A DNA stretch of 51,507 bases from NCBI GenBank assembly GCA_964561535.1, contig CAZLPZ010000008.1, positions 1-51,507 of the forward strand, read 5' to 3'. Below are positions 17,564-26,500 of the stretch, piece after piece (within the stretch, counting starts at the first letter, position 1; each line of letters opens with the position of its first letter). The stretch is from CAZLPZ01 sp964561535 (GTDB lineage Bacteria; Pseudomonadota; Alphaproteobacteria; Micavibrionales; Micavibrionaceae). Under the pieces are notes generated by a model. It was not told the origin of the DNA. It saw nothing but the letters and a program-made list of their open reading frames with translations, and searched no databases. A program made the translations under genes and the position numbers.

Positions 17564-18847
17564 ATGCGGGTATCTGTTTTAGCAACACATACGGTTCGAG
17601 AAAACCCAGGAGATGAAGAAAGTATTAACGCCCAATTATTGGCGCGTGGGGGATTCGTCCGTAAGTTGATGGCTGGGGCATATTCTTTCTTGCCGCTGGG
17701 TCTGCGTGTTCTTTATAAAATTGAACGTATTATTCGTGACGAGATGAATGCGATTGGATCGCAAGAAATTTTAATGCCCGCTTTGCACCCGGCAGATAAT
17801 TGGATTCAGACGGGGCGTTGGGATAAAGTTGATGTTCTTTTTAAATTAAAAGGGGCAGGGGATAAAGATTATGCACTCGGTCCCACACACGAAGAAGTTG
17901 TTACACCCTTGATTGGGGGATTCATTAATTCGTACCGTGACCTTCCAATTTCTGTTTATCAAATTCAAACAAAATTTAGAAATGAGGCGCGTGCAAAATC
18001 GGGCTTATTGAGGGGGCGTGAATTTCGTATGAAGGATATGTATTCATTCCATGCGACAGAAGGGGATCTCGATTCATATTATGAACTGTCAAAGACCGGG
18101 TATGAAAATGTATATGCACGTTGTGGTTTAGCTGATATTACTTATATGACCTATGCATCGGGTGGTATGTTCTGTAAATATTCGCATGAATATCAAATGA
18201 TCACACCTTATGGTGAAGATATTATTCATGTTTGTGATAAGTGTCGTATTGCAATCAATAAAGAAATTATGGAAGACTTAAATCATTCTTGCCCTGAATG
18301 CGGAAATAAAGATTTGCGTGAGGTTAAGGCGATCGAGGTTGGGAATATTTTTAAACTCATGACTCGCTTTTCAGATTCTTTTGGATTGAAATTTAATGAT
18401 GAAACAGGGGCTGTGAAAGATAAGGTTTACATGGGTTGCTATGGAATTGGGCCGTCGCGGTTGGTTGGTTCAATTGTTGAGGCATCCCACGATGACGCAG
18501 GAATCATTTGGCCAGAACCGGTGGCACCGTTTGCCGTGGGTCTTATCAATTTAAAAACTGGGGATGCGACAACAGATACGATTGCCACGCGGGTATACGA
18601 CACGTTACAACAGAACAGAATCGAAGTTCTGTATGATGATCGTGACGAACGTGCCGGGGTAAAATTTGCCGATATGGATTTGATCGGATTGCCGTGGCAA
18701 GTGATTGTCGGGCCCAAGGGTGCTGCGAACGGCATGGTCGAAATCAAAAATCGAAAATCAGGTGATCGCCAGGAATTATCGGTTGAATCCGCATTGGCGT
18801 TTTTAAAAGAAAAAACCAAGACGACGTTGTTTTGGTCGTTGAATTAG
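17564..18847 (+). CDS. proS: Prolyl-tRNA synthetase (short, editing-domain-free type)
   Basis: ProRS charges tRNA-Pro. The class II core is complete: motif 1 around YSFLPLGLRVLYKIERIIRD (about residues 41-60), the GPTHEEVV substrate motif near 107, motif 2 in FRNEARAKSGLLRGREFRMK near 139, and motif 3 in YGIGPSRLVGSIVEA near 292. At 427 aa it lacks the roughly 180-residue INS editing domain of E. coli-type ProRS, as is normal in alphaproteobacteria. A small insert with CDKC and CPEC pairs (about residues 224-245) could hold zinc. The ribosome site AGAGGAGACGAAG is strong and fixes the ATG. Confidence 0.95.
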   Translation: MRVSVLATHTVRENPGDEESINAQLLARGGFVRKLMAGAYSFLPLGLRVLYKIERIIRDEMNAIGSQEILMPALHPADNWIQTGRWDKVDVLFKLKGAGDKDYALGPTHEEVVTPLIGGFINSYRDLPISVYQIQTKFRNEARAKSGLLRGREFRMKDMYSFHATEGDLDSYYELSKTGYENVYARCGLADITYMTYASGGMFCKYSHEYQMITPYGEDIIHVCDKCRIAINKEIMEDLNHSCPECGNKDLREVKAIEVGNIFKLMTRFSDSFGLKFNDETGAVKDKVYMGCYGIGPSRLVGSIVEASHDDAGIIWPEPVAPFAVGLINLKTGDATTDTIATRVYDTLQQNRIEVLYDDRDERAGVKFADMDLIGLPWQVIVGPKGAANGMVEIKNRKSGDRQELSVESALAFLKEKTKTTLFWSLN

Positions 18848-18854
18848 AATATAT

Positions 18855-18914
18855 GTCGCCCTGGCGCAGGCCGGAGCTTCGATGTCACTGGATCCCGGCC
18901 TGTGCTGGCATGAC
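18855..18914. repeat. Two-hairpin palindromic repeat (family 1)
   Basis: The left half is GTCGCCCTGGCGCAGGCCGG and the right half is GATCCCGGCCTGTGCTGGCA followed by TGACAAC. It has the same layout as the copy inside dnaE. It fills the gap between proS and the lolC/E-type gene. Confidence 0.75.
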
Positions 18915-18940
18915 AACGAATAGAAAAGGCTTTTTTTAAT

Positions 18941-20182
18941 ATGTTCTCTCCTCTCGAATACATGATCGCATTCCGATACTTGCGTGCGCGTAAGGCCGAG
19001 GGGTTTGTATCGGTGGTTGCTGCATTTTCGTTCCTGGGGATTATGTTGGGCGTTGCGACATTGATCATCGTGATGTCCGTGATGAACGGCTTTCGCGCCG
19101 AACTGATCACGCGGATGTTGGGGTTGAATGGTCACCTAAATGTCGTTGCCCGTGATGCACCGCTGTTTGATTATCTGGATATTTCACGGCGCGTTGCAAA
19201 GGTGCCGGGTGTTATGACAGTGGCCCCGATGATTGAAGGTCAGGCATTGATGACATCGAATGGCAACGCATCGGGCGTCATGGTGAGGGGATTTTCATCC
19301 GATGATTTTTCCAAAAAGCCGGTAATCAAATCATCCATCACCGATGGTCGTATGGAGGATTTTTTGGGTACGCGCGTGGCGATTGGGATAAAAATGGCTG
19401 AACGATTGGGCCTGCACATCGGCGACAGCATAACGTTATTATCACCAAAGGGGCGGTCGGGGCCATTCGGCACCATTCCGCGCATGCAGACGTTTCAAAT
19501 CGCTATTATTTTTGACGTTGGGATGTATGAATTTAATAACGGATTCATTTTTATGCCACTTGAGGCCGCGCAGAAGTTTTTTGAATTGCCTGGTGCAGCG
19601 AACTCGATTGAGATTATGGTTGATCACCCTGAGGCTTTAGCCCCAATTAAAACAAGTATTGCAGCGACATTGATCAACCAAGCTGAAGTTTATGATTGGC
19701 AAGACACGAACCAAACTTTCTTGGGGGCGTTAAAAGTTGAACGCAATGTCATGTTTATTATTTTAACACTGATCATTTTGGTTGCGGCGTTTAATATTAT
19801 TTCGTCGATGATGATGTTGGTCAAGGATAAAACGCGCGACATTGCGATTTTGCGCACGATGGGCGCGACGCGGTCGAGCATTCATAAAATATTTTTACTC
19901 ACCGGCGCGAGTGTCGGTATTGCAGGCACGTTGATGGGCGCAGTTTTGGGGATTACGTTTGCTTTAAATATCGAAAGCATTCGGCAGGGTTTACAAAAAT
20001 TGATGGGCACCAATTTATTTTCAGACGAAGTTTATTTTCTGTCTCAATTGCCGTCCCGTATTGAATTTGGTGATGTGGCGACCGTTATTTCGATGGCGTT
20101 GATTATTTCTGTGCTTGCAACATTATATCCGGCACGCCGCGCGGCACGCCTGGACCCCGTGGAGGCCATTCGATATGAATAA
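18941..20182 (+). CDS. lolC: Lipoprotein-releasing ABC transporter permease (LolC/LolE type)
   Basis: This inner-membrane subunit, with LolD, extracts mature outer-membrane lipoproteins and hands them to LolA. The 413-aa protein has the expected layout: one N-terminal helix (about residues 25-48), a large periplasmic MacB-like domain (about 50-265), and three C-terminal helices of the FtsX type. FtsX-domain motifs include VKDKTRDIAILRTMGAT (about 290-306) and ATLYPARRAARLDPVEAIRYE at the end. Alphaproteobacteria usually have one such permease acting as a homodimer, so C versus E cannot be decided. The start MFSPLEYMIAFRYLRARK is canonical. The 3' end overlaps lolD by eight bases. Confidence 0.92.
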   Translation: MFSPLEYMIAFRYLRARKAEGFVSVVAAFSFLGIMLGVATLIIVMSVMNGFRAELITRMLGLNGHLNVVARDAPLFDYLDISRRVAKVPGVMTVAPMIEGQALMTSNGNASGVMVRGFSSDDFSKKPVIKSSITDGRMEDFLGTRVAIGIKMAERLGLHIGDSITLLSPKGRSGPFGTIPRMQTFQIAIIFDVGMYEFNNGFIFMPLEAAQKFFELPGAANSIEIMVDHPEALAPIKTSIAATLINQAEVYDWQDTNQTFLGALKVERNVMFIILTLIILVAAFNIISSMMMLVKDKTRDIAILRTMGATRSSIHKIFLLTGASVGIAGTLMGAVLGITFALNIESIRQGLQKLMGTNLFSDEVYFLSQLPSRIEFGDVATVISMALIISVLATLYPARRAARLDPVEAIRYE

Positions 20183-20879
20183 CCCTCCTGAAAAACAAAC
20201 TGTGTTATTGGTACGTAATTTGCGCAAAATATTTCCTGTGGGTGCGGGAGATGACGGTGCTTTGACGATTTTTAAGGATGTTAATTTATCCGTTGGGCGG
20301 GGCGAAATTGTCGCGTTGGTCGGACCGTCTGGGGCGGGAAAATCAACATTTTTACAACTCGTCGGGCTATTGGATACCCCAACCGACGGCCAAATCATGA
20401 TTGAAAGCCGCGATGTGAGTCACATGAATGACACCGACCGAACCGCCATGCGCAGAAATAAAATTGGATTTGTATATCAATTTCACCATTTATTGCCTGA
20501 ATTTTCGGCACTTGAAAATGTTGTTATCCCGCAAATGATTGCGGGCGTTGCGCGGGGTGATGCCGAAAATCGCGGAGTCGCGTTGTTATCCGCGATTGGT
20601 CTGGGACATCGGTTATCACACCGCCCGGCGCGGCTGTCAGGGGGGGAACAACAACGCGTCGCGATTGCGCGCGCCGTAATAAACCGCCCTCGGTTATTGT
20701 TGGCGGACGAGCCCACCGGGAACCTGGACCCTGATACGGCACGCCAAGTGTTTCAGATTTTGCTGGATCTTGTGCGTCAAACCGGGGCAGGGGCCATTAT
20801 CGCTACGCATAATATGGATCTGGCCGAACAAATGGACCGCATAATTGAATTGAAACAGGGGCGGGTGATCAGTTATTGA
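20175..20879 (+). CDS. lolD: Lipoprotein-releasing ABC transporter ATPase
   Basis: LolD supplies ATP hydrolysis for lipoprotein release. The 234-aa protein has Walker A GPSGAGKST (about residues 50-58), Q-loop around YQFHHLLPEFSALENV, signature LSGGEQQRVAIARA (about 154-167), Walker B LLLADEPTGNLD (about 174-185) and an H-loop in IATHNMD. The ATG at 20175 overlaps the permease gene by eight bases; a longer reading frame inside lolC is not needed. The 3' end overlaps the stop of a convergent small frame by seven bases. Confidence 0.95.
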   Translation: MNNPPEKQTVLLVRNLRKIFPVGAGDDGALTIFKDVNLSVGRGEIVALVGPSGAGKSTFLQLVGLLDTPTDGQIMIESRDVSHMNDTDRTAMRRNKIGFVYQFHHLLPEFSALENVVIPQMIAGVARGDAENRGVALLSAIGLGHRLSHRPARLSGGEQQRVAIARAVINRPRLLLADEPTGNLDPDTARQVFQILLDLVRQTGAGAIIATHNMDLAEQMDRIIELKQGRVISY

Positions 20880-21235
20880 GGTCTAAGAGCTGTCTCTATT
20901 TCATTAATAGGAACTTGAATCTCTTGTAAATCTATTAGGTTTGATCCTGGGCTTAAACATTGAATTGCAGCTTTAAAAAAGTCATATAAACTTGGGCCGC
21001 GACCGTTATGCACATTTTTGGGATATTTTGTTTTAACAGTGATGCAATGATGGATAGAATTTATAAAAATCTCTCTAGCTGATGAAGTATTTAGGGTATT
21101 TAATTCAGTTAATAAATTCGATTTGACATCGTTAAAATGATCTGGTTGCGATTCAAATGGGCTTAAATCGATTAACTCCCAAAATGCGTAAACAGCACGA
21201 GAGAAGGTTCCTTTACAGTCCTTGGATGTCAACAT
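20873..21235 (-). CDS. Hypothetical protein between lolD and dnaE, opposite strand
   Basis: A 120-aa reading frame fills the lolD-dnaE gap against the direction of its neighbours. The protein begins MLTSKDCKGTFSRAVYAFWE and ends in a helix-rich part with IDLQEIQVPINEIETALRP; it looks soluble and protein-like. I recognise no family. The start is uncertain: the frame stays open upstream through a hydrophobic segment into dnaE (to 21334), but no start has a convincing ribosome site. Its base composition is clearly more AT-rich than the neighbouring lol and dnaE genes, which suggests later acquisition. Flanking genes are normally adjacent in alphaproteobacteria. Confidence 0.45.
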   Translation of the reverse strand: MLTSKDCKGTFSRAVYAFWELIDLSPFESQPDHFNDVKSNLLTELNTLNTSSAREIFINSIHHCITVKTKYPKNVHNGRGPSLYDFFKAAIQCLSPGSNLIDLQEIQVPINEIETALRPQ

Positions 21236-21314
21236 TAGGATTGCTGCTTTGTTCAAAATTGATATTGTTGATTTATACTGTATACTATAGATAAAAATCA
21301 ATACGTAAATAAAT

Positions 21315-24300
21315 ATGAACAACATCCCCTTCATCCACCTGCACACCCATTCGGCGTATTCATTGGCCGAAGGCGCGATCAAGGTTAAAGATTTGGTCAA
21401 GGCGTGTGCAAAGCGCGACATGCCTGCCGTTGCGTTGACGGACACGAATAATGTCTTCGGCGCGATGGAATTTGCCTTAGAATGTGTCAAGGCTGGGGTT
21501 CAACCGATCATAGGGGTTCAGATACAACTTGCGGATTTAGGTCAAATCGTTTTATTGGCGCAACACACGGATGGATATAAAAATCTGTCACATTTAATCA
21601 GTACCGCGCATTTGCGTAACGATGAAATGCATACAGTATATATTACATTTGAAGACTTACGAGAATATCATACGGGCTTGATTTGTTTAACCGGCGGCGC
21701 GCGCGGACCCATTGGTCGGGCGATTATTAATCATCAATTTGATTATGCGGATAATATCACACGCGACTTGCACACTATTTTTGAAGATCGTTTGTATATC
21801 GAGATTCAACGACATCATTTAAATGAAGAAAATATCACCGAGACGCCAATGATTGACCTCGCCTATGCGCACAATATCCCATTGGTGGCTACAAATAATT
21901 CATATTTTCTTGACCCTGATATGCACGAGGCGCATGACGCGTTGTTATGTATCGCTGAAGGTCGTTATATCACCGAGACCGATCGACGCACCGAAACGGT
22001 GGATCATGATTTAAAATCTGCCGACGATATGATGGCATTATTTGCAGATCTACCCGAGGCCATTATAAATACAACCGTGATCGCGCAACGTTGCGCGCAT
22101 ATTTTAAAGCCGATCAATCCATTATTGCCGCCGTTTGAAACCGAAGGCGGTAGATCGGAAGAGGAGGAGCTGTGCGTTCAATCACGCGAAGGATTAAATT
22201 GGAGGCTTGAAAATTATGTGTTCATCAATTCGCATACATCCGACGACCGCGACCGCATTCGTGCCCAATATTCCAATCGTTTGGAATATGAACTGAAAAT
22301 TATTATTCAGATGAAATTTCCAGGATATTTTCTGATTGTTTCTGATTTTATTAAATGGGCCAAGACACAAGATATTCCGGTGGGACCGGGTCGTGGCTCT
22401 GGGGTTGGGTCATTGGTCGCATGGTCACTCAAAATTACTGACCTTGATCCCATTCCATTGGACCTGTTATTTGAACGCTTTTTAAACCCAGAGCGGGTAT
22501 CTATGCCGGATTTTGACGTCGATTTTTGTCAAGATCGGCGTGATGAAGTGATTAGGTACGTTCAAAAAAAATATGGCACTGATCGTGTGGCACAAATTAT
22601 TACATTTGGAAAATTGCAAGCCCGCGCGGTTATCCGTGACGTGGGACGCGTCTTGCAAATGCCGTATGGCCAGGTTGATAAAATCGCGAAGCAAATTCCC
22701 CAAAACCCGACGCATCCAATTACACTCGAGGACGCATTGGCTGCCGATCCTGAATTTCGGGCCCAAATTGCGGCAGATGAAACGACACAAAAATTAGTGG
22801 ATGTGGCATTACAGCTGGAGGGGTTATATCGTCATGCATCCACTCACGCTGCCGGTGTGGTGATTGGTGATCGTCCGCTACCCGATTTGGTTGCTTTATA
22901 CCGCGACTCAAAATCGACGATTCCAGCGACACAATTTAATATGAAGTATGTTGAACAAACGGGCCTTGTCAAATATGATTTTTTGGGGCTTAAAACCCTA
23001 ACGGTAATTAAATGTGCATTAAAATATATTTATCAAACAACAGGAACCGATATTGATATATTAAAAATTCCGTTAAACGATACAAAGACTTTTGAAAATT
23101 TGTTACGGGGCGACACGGTAGGGCTATTTCAAATTGAAAGTGCGGGGATGCGCGATGCGATGCGTAAAATAAAGCCCACACGGTTTGAAGATATTATTGC
23201 TTTGGTGGCTATGTATCGACCTGGTCCTATGGAGAATATTCCAGTATATGGGAATATTAAAGATGGTAAACAAGAACCAAATTATTTACACGAAAAATTG
23301 GAACCTGTTTTAAAAGAAACATACGGCATCATGGTGTACCAGGAACAGGTGATGCAGGCCGCACAGGTATTGTGTGGCTATTCTCTGGGCGGCGCCGATC
23401 TATTACGTCGTGCGATGGGGAAAAAAATTAAGGCCGAAATGGATGCGCAACGCAGCGTTTTTGTTGACGGTGCAATCAAGACATCTGGATTAACGGAAGA
23501 CTACGCCAACGAAATTTTTGATTTAATCGCTAAATTTGCAGATTATGGTTTTAATAAATCGCACGCCGCTGCGTATGCATTAATTACCTATCAAACGGCG
23601 TGGTTAAAAACTCATTATCCGGTTGAATTTATGGCGGCATCTATGACATTGGATAAGGGAAATACGGATAAGTTAGCTGTTTTTAAACAGGCTGCTGTGC
23701 GTATGGGGATTCCCGTTCTGCCACCGGATATTAATATGTCGACGCATGATTTTTTGGTGGAGACATTGCCAGAGGAACGTGTCGTCCCGGCGCAGGCCGG
23801 GACCTCGTCACGATCACCACTGGATTCCGGCCTACGCCGGAATGACACTTGTATCCGTTACGCCCTTGCCGCACTCAAAGGTGTCGGTGAAGGGGCGATT
23901 GAACAAATTGTAGCCGAGCGCACAATGAATGGCCCGTACACATCCATCTCAGATTTTTTGAAACGTATTGACCCAAAATGGGTAAACCGACGGCAAATTG
24001 AAGTGATGGCGGGGGCGGGGGCGTTTGATTCTCTGTATGATAACCGTGCATCTATTTATGCAGGCGCTGATCACATGCTGGCTTTTGCCAATCGTCATCG
24101 TGATGAACGCGATAGTGGTCAGTCTAGTTTATTTGGGGGGCCGGAGGGGGCCAATGAGACAGACAAGGATATCAATTTGCCTTCTGCAAAATGGGATTCA
24201 TTCGAACGGTTGCAATATGAATTTGAATCAGTGGGGTTTTATTTAACCGCGCACCCGCTCGATTCACGCCGCGCACAACTCGAACGTATGGGGATTATGG

Positions 24301-24824
24301 CGTATGCAGATATACCGGGGTTGTTGTCGACACGTCCCTCCACGCGCGTGAATTTGGCGGGTGTTGTGATCAAACGCCAAGAAAAAATGTCAAAATCGGG
24401 AAAAAAATTTGCGTTCCTGACAATGTCTGATTCAACCGGGGTATACGAGGCCACGGTATTTTCAGAAACGCTCACCCGGTCACGCGATATTATGGTCGCC
24501 GGAAATTCACTGTTGATCGCGGTGGATGTCGAAATGCAGGACGAAAATATGCGTCTGACGGTCCAAGATATCAAACCACTGGACGACAGTTTAATTCATA
24601 AGGTCCGTGCGGTAACATTGGAACTTGATGACGATCGCGCCGTGACGACGTTACAAAAATTATTGGCGCACGAGGGGCGCGGTACGGTCAAAATCCATTT
24701 ATCGGTTCCCACACAAACCGGCACACGTGTGATGATTGATTTGCCACATGGGTATAATTATGCAAGTTCTTTACGCGATGCGATCTATCAATTGGACGGG
24801 GTACGGGCGGTGCATGAGGCGTAA
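21315..24824 (+). CDS. dnaE: DNA polymerase III subunit alpha, with repeat-derived insert
   Basis: DnaE is the replicative polymerase. The N-terminal PHP domain begins FIHLHTHSAYSLAEGAIKV. The polymerase motifs include VGPGRGSGVGSLVAW (about residues 356-370) and the catalytic aspartates in MPDFDVDF (about 397-404). The finger and helix-hairpin-helix regions and a C-terminal OB fold follow. At 1169 aa it is normal to slightly long. Residues about 823-844 (VVPAQAGT...PLDSGLRRND) are the in-frame translation of a family 1 palindromic repeat. They lie between LPPDINMSTHDFLVE and IRYALAALKGVGEG, where homologues go from one to the other with only a few residues. The frame is intact, so the polymerase is presumably functional with a tolerated surface loop. 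Confidence 0.97.
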   Translation: MNNIPFIHLHTHSAYSLAEGAIKVKDLVKACAKRDMPAVALTDTNNVFGAMEFALECVKAGVQPIIGVQIQLADLGQIVLLAQHTDGYKNLSHLISTAHLRNDEMHTVYITFEDLREYHTGLICLTGGARGPIGRAIINHQFDYADNITRDLHTIFEDRLYIEIQRHHLNEENITETPMIDLAYAHNIPLVATNNSYFLDPDMHEAHDALLCIAEGRYITETDRRTETVDHDLKSADDMMALFADLPEAIINTTVIAQRCAHILKPINPLLPPFETEGGRSEEEELCVQSREGLNWRLENYVFINSHTSDDRDRIRAQYSNRLEYELKIIIQMKFPGYFLIVSDFIKWAKTQDIPVGPGRGSGVGSLVAWSLKITDLDPIPLDLLFERFLNPERVSMPDFDVDFCQDRRDEVIRYVQKKYGTDRVAQIITFGKLQARAVIRDVGRVLQMPYGQVDKIAKQIPQNPTHPITLEDALAADPEFRAQIAADETTQKLVDVALQLEGLYRHASTHAAGVVIGDRPLPDLVALYRDSKSTIPATQFNMKYVEQTGLVKYDFLGLKTLTVIKCALKYIYQTTGTDIDILKIPLNDTKTFENLLRGDTVGLFQIESAGMRDAMRKIKPTRFEDIIALVAMYRPGPMENIPVYGNIKDGKQEPNYLHEKLEPVLKETYGIMVYQEQVMQAAQVLCGYSLGGADLLRRAMGKKIKAEMDAQRSVFVDGAIKTSGLTEDYANEIFDLIAKFADYGFNKSHAAAYALITYQTAWLKTHYPVEFMAASMTLDKGNTDKLAVFKQAAVRMGIPVLPPDINMSTHDFLVETLPEERVVPAQAGTSSRSPLDSGLRRNDTCIRYALAALKGVGEGAIEQIVAERTMNGPYTSISDFLKRIDPKWVNRRQIEVMAGAGAFDSLYDNRASIYAGADHMLAFANRHRDERDSGQSSLFGGPEGANETDKDINLPSAKWDSFERLQYEFESVGFYLTAHPLDSRRAQLERMGIMAYADIPGLLSTRPSTRVNLAGVVIKRQEKMSKSGKKFAFLTMSDSTGVYEATVFSETLTRSRDIMVAGNSLLIAVDVEMQDENMRLTVQDIKPLDDSLIHKVRAVTLELDDDRAVTTLQKLLAHEGRGTVKIHLSVPTQTGTRVMIDLPHGYNYASSLRDAIYQLDGVRAVHEA
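23781..23846. repeat. Family 1 palindromic repeat inserted in frame in dnaE
   Basis: The left hairpin is GTCGTCCCGGCGCAGGCCGG followed by GAC, and the right is GGATTCCGGCCTACGCCGGA followed by ATGAC. The 66-bp length is a multiple of three and contains no stop in the dnaE frame. The same two-hairpin design occurs between genes at 7941, 18855, 26410, 36394 and 40444. This copy is read through as part of DnaE. Confidence 0.9.
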
Positions 24825-24868
24825 TGGATGGAAGTGCCAATAGGTATGCCCACCCCTGCAAAATTATC

Positions 24869-26380
24869 CTACTGAAACGCGACCTCATTAAAACTCCTCA
24901 GTTTTCGACTGTGGAGTTTTTCTGTGCCTGTTTCACGCAATAATGTCATCGCCAACAATCCAATTTGTAAATGTTGGTCAACGCGTTCGCGATAAAATTT
25001 ATCGGCCATGCCTGGTAATTTGATTTGTCCGTGCAACGGTTTATCCGATACGCAGAGCAACGTACCATACGGCACACGGTATCTAAATCCATTTGCCGCA
25101 ATTGTTCCGGATTCCATATCTAATGCAATTGCACGGCTTTGGGATAATCGAGCATTTTGTCGACTGCTCGGTTTGAACTCCCAATTCCGATCATCAACCG
25201 TTGCGACCGTTCCGGTGCGCATAATTTTTTTCAAATCATACCCTGCTTGGCCTGTCACATCAGCAACGGCTTGTTCTAAGGCTTGTTGGATTTCTGATAA
25301 GGCTGGGATGGGAATCGAGGGGTGCAAATCGCGGTATAAGACATTATCTTCGCGCAAGTATGCATGAGCCAACACGTAATCACCTAAATTCTGTGAATTG
25401 CGTAACCCCGCACAATGGCCCATCATCAACCACGCATGAGGCCGTAACACGGCAACATGATCAGTAATGGTCTTGGCATTCGATGGCCCGACACCAATAT
25501 TGATCATCGTAATACCCGAATTATCAGCCCGCTTTAAATGATAGGCCGGCATCTGTGGCATGCGTTTCAAACTAAGGCCTGGTTCATCGGTCACGCCACC
25601 CGTAATTTCAAAATTTTTATTGACCGTGACCCGGTTGCCAGGTTCAACAAAAGACGTATAGGCCATGCGATCATGGCGCGTCGCTGGGTCATCTGAACGG
25701 GACATAATTTGTCCCGCAATTCGACAAAATTCATCAATATAAAATTGGTAATTTGTAAAAATAACATAATTTTGAAAATGTGCGGGGGCAGTGGCCGTAT
25801 AATGGCGCAGTCGCATCAGCGATAAATCAACACGTTGTGCCGAAAAAAGTGATAGTGGTTTGGGCATACCTTCCGGCGCGACATAGGTGCCGTTTGCAAT
25901 ATCATCTTCCATTAATGTCATATCGGGAATATCAAACAAATAGGGCACTTGTTTCATTTGTTCTTCGGTTAAATCACCTTCAGGGTGGAAATCCTCACCC
26001 AAGGCAAAATGAATGGGGATTGGCGTGGTGGATAATCCAATATCCACCGGACAGTTATGATTATGGATCAAATGTTCAATTTGATGGGCATAATAATCGC
26101 CAAAAATATCGGGGCGCGTGACAGTTGTTTCATAAAGACCTGGTTCGGGTACAAACCCATACGCCAGGCGGGTATCGGCTCGATTAATATTGTCGCTTTC
26201 AAATCGGATCAAGGGATAATATCGTGTGATGCGGCCCGATGGGGGTTGGCCGCGGGTAAAGGCCGTGAATGCATCACGCAAATCATTTACGTTCGCGTCG
26301 TAAATTTCACGAATGGCCTGAACTGCTTTGTGGGGGTCTTTGAATCGTTGAGACGAACGGGGGAGGAATGATTTGAGCAT
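24869..26380 (-). CDS. amn: AMP nucleosidase
   Basis: AMP nucleosidase hydrolyses AMP to adenine and ribose 5-phosphate and helps set adenylate levels in the cytoplasm. The 503-aa protein has the N-terminal regulatory domain of the family (about residues 15-180) followed by a nucleoside-phosphorylase-like catalytic domain. The latter contains NIGVGPSNAKTITDHVAVLR (about 296-315), MMGHCAGLRNSQNLGDYVLA (about 321-340), and ALDMESGTIAANGFR and CVSDKPLHG further on. The ATG has AGGA upstream. It converges on dnaE, and its last codons contain the hairpin that serves as the dnaE terminator (24890-24921). It is separated from the DUF484 gene by a palindromic repeat. Confidence 0.93.
   Translation of the reverse strand: MLKSFLPRSSQRFKDPHKAVQAIREIYDANVNDLRDAFTAFTRGQPPSGRITRYYPLIRFESDNINRADTRLAYGFVPEPGLYETTVTRPDIFGDYYAHQIEHLIHNHNCPVDIGLSTTPIPIHFALGEDFHPEGDLTEEQMKQVPYLFDIPDMTLMEDDIANGTYVAPEGMPKPLSLFSAQRVDLSLMRLRHYTATAPAHFQNYVIFTNYQFYIDEFCRIAGQIMSRSDDPATRHDRMAYTSFVEPGNRVTVNKNFEITGGVTDEPGLSLKRMPQMPAYHLKRADNSGITMINIGVGPSNAKTITDHVAVLRPHAWLMMGHCAGLRNSQNLGDYVLAHAYLREDNVLYRDLHPSIPIPALSEIQQALEQAVADVTGQAGYDLKKIMRTGTVATVDDRNWEFKPSSRQNARLSQSRAIALDMESGTIAANGFRYRVPYGTLLCVSDKPLHGQIKLPGMADKFYRERVDQHLQIGLLAMTLLRETGTEKLHSRKLRSFNEVAFQ
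24890..24921 (+). terminator. Terminator for dnaE, inside the 3' end of amn
   Basis: On the plus strand the stem is AAAACTCC-T-CAGT, the loop TTTCG, and the return ACTG-T-GGAGTTTT followed by one more T. That gives 12 paired bases with one mismatch and an A-run before and a T-run after the stem. It lies 66 bases after the dnaE stop but within the last codons of the convergent amn gene. The near-symmetry means it would also work in the amn direction, only before the amn stop codon. Confidence 0.7.
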
Positions 26381-26409
26381 AAACGAATCCTGGAGAGGGA
26401 AGAACGGTA

Positions 26410-26482
26410 TCGTCCCGGCACAGGCCGGGACCTCGTGATGGATGAGGGCCTATCGGGGCCCCGGCCTACGTCGCAACGACAT
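26410..26482. repeat. Two-hairpin palindromic repeat (family 1)
   Basis: The left half is ATCGTCCCGGCACAGGCCGG followed by GACCTCG, and the right half CCCCGGCCTACGTCGCAACG followed by ACATC. The left half is nearly identical to the copy in dnaE; the right half is more decayed. It lies between the amn and DUF484 genes. Confidence 0.75.
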
Positions 26483-26500
26483 CTTTATTATACGTGAATC

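Noticed and set aside
23615..23848. Minus-strand frame beginning MSFRRRPESSGD inside dnaE
   Set aside because: The start is only the antisense reading of the palindromic repeat, a peptide that such repeats often produce in gene predictions. The dnaE frame is intact on the other strand.
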